A DNA stretch of 64,000 nt, from assembly GCF_024628805.1 (NCBI RefSeq), contig NZ_CP102382.1, positions 1,054,001 to 1,118,000 on the forward strand, written 5' to 3'. Source of the DNA: Paenimyroides aestuarii (lineage in GTDB: Bacteria > Bacteroidota > Bacteroidia > Flavobacteriales > Flavobacteriaceae). The position numbers were made by a program, and so were the translations under genes. Position 1 is the stretch's first letter. The number at the start of each line of letters is the position of its first letter. Positions 59,089 through 64,000 of this stretch are shown here, piece by piece. The notes below the pieces were generated by a model. It was given only the letters and a program-made list of their open reading frames with translations, ran no database searches and had not been told where the DNA came from.

Positions 59089-59904
59089 TTAAATTTTTAT
59101 AGCTTTTGAATTACTTGGTATTTTATATTTAAAATCAATCGATGGATTTACCGATACTTTCTTGTAATCAATTGTTATCTGCACATCGTCTTTGCGCATG
59201 GCATGAATTTTTATTTCCTTTGGAAGATAGATGTTTTCGCTTGATTGATACGATGGATATTGAATAACCAATTTATCGGCACTTTTGTTTTGTTGCACCT
59301 CCGTTGATGAAATTTGGTTTTTTGAACCCAACACCAATCGCATTAAAAATTGATTCAACTTTAATTCTAACTCATTGCTCTTTGTTTGGGAATAATCATA
59401 GGTATTTAAATTGTAAAAAGCTTTGCCCAATAACATATTTTCTACATTTTCGTAGGTTACATCGGTTCCTAAAAACTTTGAAATAAACTGAAAATCGCCA
59501 TCGTAATGTGTGCCGTTTACAATTTCGTAAAAACTGGCACGCTCTGGTGTTAAATATACTTTCGCACCTGTGATTCCATACATTTTAATAGCAATTAGAA
59601 TTTGTTTGTTTTTTTCTATTCTGATATCCGCTCTAGGCGATTGACTCATGTTTTTGTCTTTGTAATCCACATCTGCATTGATGCTTAATGTGTTAAAATC
59701 GTTAAACAAGCCATAATGTGCCAAAGCCATTTCTTGAACAGCGCGTTTGTTTTCTTTTTTTGATGTGTTTTCAGGTGCGGGAGTTGCAATGATTTTTTCC
59801 GCAGTATTTTCAGCTTGATTTTCCAGCGCTGGTGTGTTTTTCTTAGACGATTTACACGAAACCGCAAAAGCCGCAATGCTTAATATGATTAAAAATTGTT
59901 TCAT
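59089..59904 (-). CDS. DUF4292 lipoprotein
   Basis: This 271-residue lipoprotein has lipobox FAVSC with Cys17, then KSSKKNTP. The mature domain matches DUF4292, a beta-rich fold distantly similar to LolA/LolB: FNTLSINADVDYKDKNMSQS, IRIEKNKQILIAIKMYGITG, AKVYLTPERASFYE and a C-terminal VNPSIDFKYKIPSN. Such proteins often sit next to EnvC-like genes in Bacteroidota, as here. A role in lipoprotein or outer-membrane handling is possible. It is separated from the nucleotidyltransferase by a terminator. Confidence 0.85.
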   Translation of the reverse strand: MKQFLIILSIAAFAVSCKSSKKNTPALENQAENTAEKIIATPAPENTSKKENKRAVQEMALAHYGLFNDFNTLSINADVDYKDKNMSQSPRADIRIEKNKQILIAIKMYGITGAKVYLTPERASFYEIVNGTHYDGDFQFISKFLGTDVTYENVENMLLGKAFYNLNTYDYSQTKSNELELKLNQFLMRLVLGSKNQISSTEVQQNKSADKLVIQYPSYQSSENIYLPKEIKIHAMRKDDVQITIDYKKVSVNPSIDFKYKIPSNSKAIKI

Positions 59905-59932
59905 TCTTGAAATTAAAACGATAAAGAAACAA

Positions 59933-59956
59933 AAAAATCCGCGAAAACGGATTTTT
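59933..59956. terminator. Symmetrical terminator
   Basis: AAAAATCCG (59933-59941) and CGGATTTTT (59948-59956) flank a 6-base loop. On the minus strand it ends the nucleotidyltransferase transcript. Confidence 0.75.
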
Positions 59957-59962
59957 TTATGA

Positions 59963-60973
59963 TTATTCTAACACACTGTAATCGCCGATGCTTATGTTGG
60001 TAAACTTACCGTTAAAGCTTGCAAAATTGCCAATCATGGCATTGTCTAGGTCGGCATTTTTCACGGTGGCGTTGGTTTGTATCAAACTGTTTTTAATAGT
60101 AGCATTTTCCACTTTCGAGTTATCGCCCAGTGAAACATTTGGACCTACTGTTGCATTTTTAAGCACAACATTTTCGCCAATATAACAAGGCGAAATAATG
60201 GTTGAATTTTCAACAGTAGCCGAAGCAGCTACCATGTTTTCGCCATCGGTATGCAAAAAGTTCAGCATGCGGTTGTTGGTATCAACCGTTACATTTTTGT
60301 TGCCGCAATCCATCCATTCATCAACTTTACCCGGAACAAAACGCAAACCTTTTTGTTTCATATTTTCCAAAGCATCGGTTAACTGATATTCGCCGCCTTT
60401 CTCAATGTTATTATCTAAAAGATATTCCAATTCGCTTCGCAAATTTTCAGCCGATTTAAAGAAGTAAATTCCAATAATTGCCAAATCAGAAACAAAATCC
60501 TTTGGTTTTTCAACAAAATCTACAATTTCATTTTTATCATTCAACTGAACCACACCAAACGCCGATGGATCTTCCACCGCCTTTACCCAAATTACCGAAT
60601 CTGCAGCTGCATCTAACGTAAAATCGGCACGGAACAAGGTATCAGCATACGCAACCACAATCGGTCCTTGCATACTTTCTTTGGCACACAAAATGGCATG
60701 AGCCGTTCCCAATGCTTCGTTTTGATAATAAATAGTTCCTTTTGACCCTAATTTTTCTGCAATGGCAATTAAATCCTTTTCTACGTTTTTACCAAAACTT
60801 TCGTGAATGATGAACGCAATTTCATCGATTGGTTGATTGATTACTTTGGCAATATCTTCCACCAAACGGTGAACGATGGGTTTGCCAGCAATTGGGATTA
60901 ATGGTTTTGGCGTTGTTAAGGTATGTGGACGCAAGCGCGAACCACGACCTGCCATTGGTACGATTATTTTCAT
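59963..60973 (-). CDS. Sugar-phosphate nucleotidyltransferase with hexapeptide repeat C-terminus
   Basis: This 336-residue cytoplasmic enzyme makes an NDP-sugar. The N-terminal Rossmann-like domain begins KIIVPMAGRGSRLRPHTLTT, then PKPLIPIAGKP, the NTP-transferase signature with the conserved GxGxRLxPxT and PKP. The C-terminus is a left-handed beta-helix with hexapeptide repeats (CYIGENVVLKNATVGPNVSL, then GDNSKVENATIKNS). Substrate (glucose-1-P, mannose-1-P or other) is not clear. It probably feeds surface-glycan synthesis, together with the nearby flippase and the large cluster at 30-38 kb. Confidence 0.85.
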   Translation of the reverse strand: MKIIVPMAGRGSRLRPHTLTTPKPLIPIAGKPIVHRLVEDIAKVINQPIDEIAFIIHESFGKNVEKDLIAIAEKLGSKGTIYYQNEALGTAHAILCAKESMQGPIVVAYADTLFRADFTLDAAADSVIWVKAVEDPSAFGVVQLNDKNEIVDFVEKPKDFVSDLAIIGIYFFKSAENLRSELEYLLDNNIEKGGEYQLTDALENMKQKGLRFVPGKVDEWMDCGNKNVTVDTNNRMLNFLHTDGENMVAASATVENSTIISPCYIGENVVLKNATVGPNVSLGDNSKVENATIKNSLIQTNATVKNADLDNAMIGNFASFNGKFTNISIGDYSVLE

Positions 60974-60995
60974 TTTATAAATTTCTTTTTAGTTT

Positions 60996-61068
60996 CCTGC
61001 AAGGTCTCACAGACCTTATAGGTATTTGATTTCTGAATAATCCTACAAGGTTTTTAAAACCTTGTAGG
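60996..61068. repeat. Twin-palindrome intergenic repeat, copy 2
   Basis: The first palindrome is CCTGCAAGGTCT (60996-61007) with AGACCTTATAGG (61011-61022). The second is CCTACAAGGTTTT (61042-61054) with AAAACCTTGTAGG (61056-61068), perfect over 13 bp. They are 19 bases apart, similar to the pair at 3273-3349. It lies between dut and the nucleotidyltransferase gene on the minus strand. Confidence 0.75.
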
Positions 61069-61076
61069 ATAACATT

Positions 61077-61511
61077 TTATTTTACACCAGTGCTGCCAAA
61101 TCCGCCTGCACCGCGTGCTGTTGTTGATAATTCTTCTGTTTCTACCCATTCGGCACGTTCGTGCTTAGCAATCACCATTTGTGCAATGCGTTCACCGTTT
61201 TCAACTACAAAAGTTTCTTTTGATAAATTGGCAAGAATAACACCCACTTCGCCACGGTAATCTGCATCGATTGTTCCTGGTGAATTTAAACAGGTAATTC
61301 CTTTTTTTAATGCCAAACCACTGCGCGGTCGCACTTGTGCTTCGTAGCCAATGGGCAATTCCATAAACAAACCTGTTGGTATCAGGGCACGATCCATTGG
61401 TTCGATAACGATTGGCTGCGTTAGGTTTGCACGCAAATCCATGCCAGCCGAAGCAATGGTTTCATAACTGGGTAAGGCGTGCTGCGATTTGTTAATAATA
61501 TTTATTTTCAT
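61077..61511 (-). CDS. dut: dUTP diphosphatase
   Basis: This 144-residue trimeric enzyme hydrolyses dUTP to dUMP. All five dUTPase motifs are present: [47 protein letters not shown] and the C-terminal Gly-rich arm [11 protein letters not shown]. Length is standard. It overlaps the end of the flippase gene by 4 bases (ATGA), so translation is coupled. Confidence 0.95.
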   Translation of the reverse strand: MKINIINKSQHALPSYETIASAGMDLRANLTQPIVIEPMDRALIPTGLFMELPIGYEAQVRPRSGLALKKGITCLNSPGTIDADYRGEVGVILANLSKETFVVENGERIAQMVIAKHERAEWVETEELSTTARGAGGFGSTGVK

Positions 61512-62977
61512 TTTTTTAAAACAGATTTTAATATACGCTGAATCATTATTTTTTCGTTATAATAAATCAATCCTACGAATATAAGAATGAATGTGATTCC
61601 TATAAAATAATTTTCTCGAAAATTGTAAAAATATCCAAAAGAAAACAAAATTGCGGTTCCTAAATAAAGTGCGATTGCTTTTTTATCATAAGGAATGGGG
61701 TATGATTTTTGCCCCAATACAAACGAAATAATCATCATAATTGCATAAGCAACTAAAGTGGTTATGGCAGATCCAATTAAGCCGATTTTTGGGATTAAAA
61801 TAAAATTAAAAAGAACAGTTACAATTGCTCCAAAAACCGAAATATACGCACCCATTTTTGTTTTGTCCTGAATTTTGTACCAAACAGATAAATTGGTGTA
61901 AATACCCAACAGCAGGTTTGCCAGAATAATGTATGGAACAATTTCCATTGCAAACCAATATTCTTTTTTGGGTATATAAATCAGCTTGATTAAATCGGCA
62001 AAAACAACAATAATAAGCATAGCGAAGCTTCCAAAAATAATGAAATATTTGGTGATGGTTGCATATTTTACAGGTGCATCATCGTTTTTGGCATAGCTGA
62101 AAAAGAAAGGTTCAATACCCAACGAATAAGCCATACGAAACAATACCATGAATACACCAATTTTATAAATGGCTCCGTAACTTGCCAATCCTAAATCTAC
62201 AAAATCTTTTGGCAGTAATTCTTCTAAAAAAACTTTGTCAAATGTTTCATTTATTACAAACGCCAAACCACCAATCATCACAGGAAAACTGTATGTAACC
62301 ATTTCTTTCCAAAGTGATTTGTTGAACTTTAGCTGCAGCTTAAAATAATAATTAGAAAGCAGCAAAAGCGTAACCAAACTAGCCACAATGTTGGCTAAAA
62401 ACAAATACCCAACCTGAAAATCTGTTTGGTAATAATCATTGATCCACAGTGCTTGATTATTTTCTAATGATTTGGGAATGATGTATAAAAATAGTACGGT
62501 TAAGGCAGTATTCACCAAAACGTTGACGATTTTTATAAAGCTGTATTTTATGGGGCGTTGTGCTGCACGTAAAATTGCAAACGGAATCACCGCCAGGCTG
62601 TCTAACACTAAAATCCAGATTAAATAGCTGACCACAATTGGTGAAATTCCAAAATAAGTGTCGATATAACTTTTAAAGCTATAAACACCTATTAAGAATA
62701 CAGCGCAAACCGCCATTAGAAAAAGTATGGTGTTGTTAATAACCTCTTGTTTGTTCTCTTGTTTGTTGTAAAATCGGAAAAAAGCCGTTTCCATTCCAAA
62801 GGAAAGCACTACATTGAAAAACATCATCCATGAAAAAATCAAAGTGTAATCGGCATAGGCATCTTTAGGCAACCAATCAATATGCAGTGGTGCCATAAAA
62901 AAACCAATCATTTTAGGAACAACAGTTGCTATTCCGTAGATTAAAGTGGTTTTAAACAGGTTTTTATAAACACTCAA
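61508..62977 (-). CDS. Oligosaccharide flippase family protein (second in window)
   Basis: This 489-residue protein has about 14 hydrophobic helices. The start [20 protein letters not shown] and the C-terminal Polysacc_synt_C-like block suit a MOP-superfamily exporter that flips lipid-linked sugars. Unlike the flippase at 31214 it is not in a glycan cluster; it is followed by dut. This pairing (flippase, dut, nucleotidyltransferase, DUF4292, EnvC) may be a conserved gene order in flavobacteria, but this was not checked. Confidence 0.85.
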   Translation of the reverse strand: MSVYKNLFKTTLIYGIATVVPKMIGFFMAPLHIDWLPKDAYADYTLIFSWMMFFNVVLSFGMETAFFRFYNKQENKQEVINNTILFLMAVCAVFLIGVYSFKSYIDTYFGISPIVVSYLIWILVLDSLAVIPFAILRAAQRPIKYSFIKIVNVLVNTALTVLFLYIIPKSLENNQALWINDYYQTDFQVGYLFLANIVASLVTLLLLSNYYFKLQLKFNKSLWKEMVTYSFPVMIGGLAFVINETFDKVFLEELLPKDFVDLGLASYGAIYKIGVFMVLFRMAYSLGIEPFFFSYAKNDDAPVKYATITKYFIIFGSFAMLIIVVFADLIKLIYIPKKEYWFAMEIVPYIILANLLLGIYTNLSVWYKIQDKTKMGAYISVFGAIVTVLFNFILIPKIGLIGSAITTLVAYAIMMIISFVLGQKSYPIPYDKKAIALYLGTAILFSFGYFYNFRENYFIGITFILIFVGLIYYNEKIMIQRILKSVLKK

Positions 62978-62982
62978 AATAA

Positions 62983-63738
62983 TTAATTTTTAAAGTAAAT
63001 AGGGTTTAAAAAGCGCTTCACTTTTTCTTTCGGGAGTTTTATCACAGTTGCTCCTTGCACATACGGTGCAATTTCATAAGGATTGTAGTGTAAAATCCAT
63101 TCTTTTTGGGTTTGATAAAAATTATTGGGTAAATGAAATTGATTGTTTTCAAATGTGAAACCCGCATCGTTCAAATTTCCGGAAATATTCATTTGTTTTT
63201 TAAACTCGGTTTCGGCAAATTTTTTAAATCCTGCCAAATTAACAAATAACTCTTTTTGAGGCACTATTTTTCCGGTGTTGGTATCAAACACAAATACTTT
63301 AGTTTGTTGCAATCCGTGTGCACCACCTTTAAACATATAATAATCATAGACCACTTGGTACAGTTTATGAGAAACGGCTTGGTGGCTTGCTTTAAAACTT
63401 GCTTCCCATGCCAAGGCATTTTCGGGATAGGTTCTAAAAATTTCATTGTAATGATTGATAAAATTAAGAACCAAAGTGTCATAAGACGCGGTTGTTTTAT
63501 CGTCTTGAAAACGTATTTCTTCTTGAACAAATTTAAAAATACTATCGTTTATTGGTTTTGCCACCACTTTGTTGCCCCAAAAAAAAGGGACTTCTATATG
63601 GGCATAGGTGCAATTGTTGGGCACACAATTCAAAGCCGATTTTAAACTATATGTTTTTTGGGTTACTTTTAAAGGGTTTGCCTTTTTGCAAGCCACAAAA
63701 GCTATTGATAAACAAATGAATAGTATAATTTTTTTCAT
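62983..63738 (-). CDS. DUF3298/DUF4163-like lipoprotein
   Basis: From the ATG at 63736-63738 this is a 251-residue lipoprotein with lipobox FVAC (Cys17) and KKANPL after it. The N-terminal half holds two Cys that may pair (ALNCVPNNCTYAHIEVPFFW). The middle has YYMFKGGAHGLQQTKVFVFD followed by NTGKI, the signature of the RsiV-like DUF3298 domain. This domain binds lysozyme in RsiV of Bacillus, but here the function is unknown. It is divergent from the PLP enzyme gene at 63830. An ATG 9 bases further upstream is possible too. Confidence 0.75.
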   Translation of the reverse strand: MKKIILFICLSIAFVACKKANPLKVTQKTYSLKSALNCVPNNCTYAHIEVPFFWGNKVVAKPINDSIFKFVQEEIRFQDDKTTASYDTLVLNFINHYNEIFRTYPENALAWEASFKASHQAVSHKLYQVVYDYYMFKGGAHGLQQTKVFVFDTNTGKIVPQKELFVNLAGFKKFAETEFKKQMNISGNLNDAGFTFENNQFHLPNNFYQTQKEWILHYNPYEIAPYVQGATVIKLPKEKVKRFLNPIYFKN

Positions 63739-63829
63739 TCTGAACAATTCTTCTTTTTTTAAGACAAATCTATAAATTTTAGTCGGTTTTAAATGGTATC
63801 TTTACGCTTATTTTTAAAAGTACAAAATT

Positions 63830-64000
63830 ATGAAGTTTAACACAAAAGTTATACACGGCGGGCAGCACCACGATCCAAGTACAGGAGCCGTAATGCCGCC
63901 TGTTTATCACACATCAACCTTTGCTCAAACTAGCCCGGGTGTTCACACCGGTTACGAATACAGCCGTGCCGATAACCCAACGCGTACTGCTTTGGAACAT
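63830..64000 (+). CDS. Cystathionine gamma-synthase/lyase-type PLP enzyme (partial)
   Basis: The frame from ATG 63830 runs off the right edge. The visible 57 residues, MKFNTKVIHGGQHHDPSTGA, then VMPPVYHTSTFAQTSPG and GYEYSRADNPTRTALEH, match the beginning of the Cys/Met-metabolism PLP-dependent enzyme family (cystathionine gamma-synthase, gamma-lyase and relatives). The YSRxxNPTR motif binds the PLP phosphate across the dimer. A near-consensus -7 box TATCTTTA is at 63797-63804. Which reaction it carries out cannot be told from this part. Confidence 0.88.
   Translation, partial: MKFNTKVIHGGQHHDPSTGAVMPPVYHTSTFAQTSPGVHTGYEYSRADNPTRTALEH

Overview
The window is a low-GC chromosomal segment of a member of the Bacteroidota, almost certainly family Flavobacteriaceae (Flavobacterium/Myroides-like; genus and species cannot be fixed from sequence alone). 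Reasons: many promoters carry the Bacteroidota -7 box TAnnTTTG close to the start codon (for example 981, 5202, 20548, 22703, 40991); Shine-Dalgarno signals are weak; lipoproteins are abundant; and several families are typical of flavobacteria (DUF6327/YtxH/holin trio, DUF6909, DUF4292, an AraC regulator with TPR and membrane segments, a GH3-like protein).

Layout. 1-855: envelope-stress type trio (DUF6327, holin-like, YtxH) on the minus strand. 1014-2450: SLC1-type symporter. 2451-3432: a gene graveyard with an integrase N-terminal remnant, an 18-codon hsdM-like remnant and palindromic repeats. 3433-8365: glnS, folB, tRNA-Cys, a secreted NTF2-fold immunity-like protein, a lipoprotein and an APC permease. 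8423-17316: an accessory lipoprotein region with three paralogous lipoprotein genes (the middle one carries a stop codon), a RAYT transposase remnant with REP-like sequence, a thioredoxin-fold protein without a CXXC site, a CPBP protease, further lipoproteins and a membrane-bound AraC-type regulator whose signal-peptide region is made of 21-bp repeats. 17382-25712: housekeeping genes (LysE-type exporter, rnr, rpiB, DUF1294, a HigBA-type toxin-antitoxin pair, tex, two tatA genes). 25890-28471: GH3-like protein, an interrupted secreted protein and a tiny membrane protein. 28577-38050: DUF6909 followed by a tightly packed surface-polysaccharide cluster (Wzz-like, Wzx-like, GT2, two Wzy/ligase-like proteins, two GT4). 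38288-43185: succinyl-CoA:3-ketoacid CoA-transferase, AI-2E transporter, rRNA methyltransferase and two related small lipoproteins. 43276-49708: a MacAB-TolC-like ABC efflux operon that includes a DUF4260 protein. 49798-54202: sbcDC and a small basic protein. 54229-63738 (minus strand): YchJ, two DUF2059-like secreted proteins, ALDH7, 3-hydroxyanthranilate dioxygenase, EnvC-like M23 protein, DUF4292, sugar nucleotidyltransferase, dut, a second flippase and a DUF3298-like lipoprotein. 63830 to the end: start of a cystathionine gamma-synthase/lyase-type gene.

How it fits together. Most of the window is ordinary core genome. The unusual material lies in 2500-3400 and 8400-16900: decayed mobile genes, REP-like palindromes (including a twin-palindrome element found at 3273, 43239 and 60996), duplicated lipoproteins whose -7 boxes sit inside inverted repeats that keep their symmetry despite a base change, and a membrane-tethered regulator with a repeat array both upstream of and inside its own 5' coding end. 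Nothing here can be called a complete new system from sequence alone. The lipoprotein/palindromic-promoter pair and the lipoprotein-CPBP gene pair are the best candidates for follow-up.
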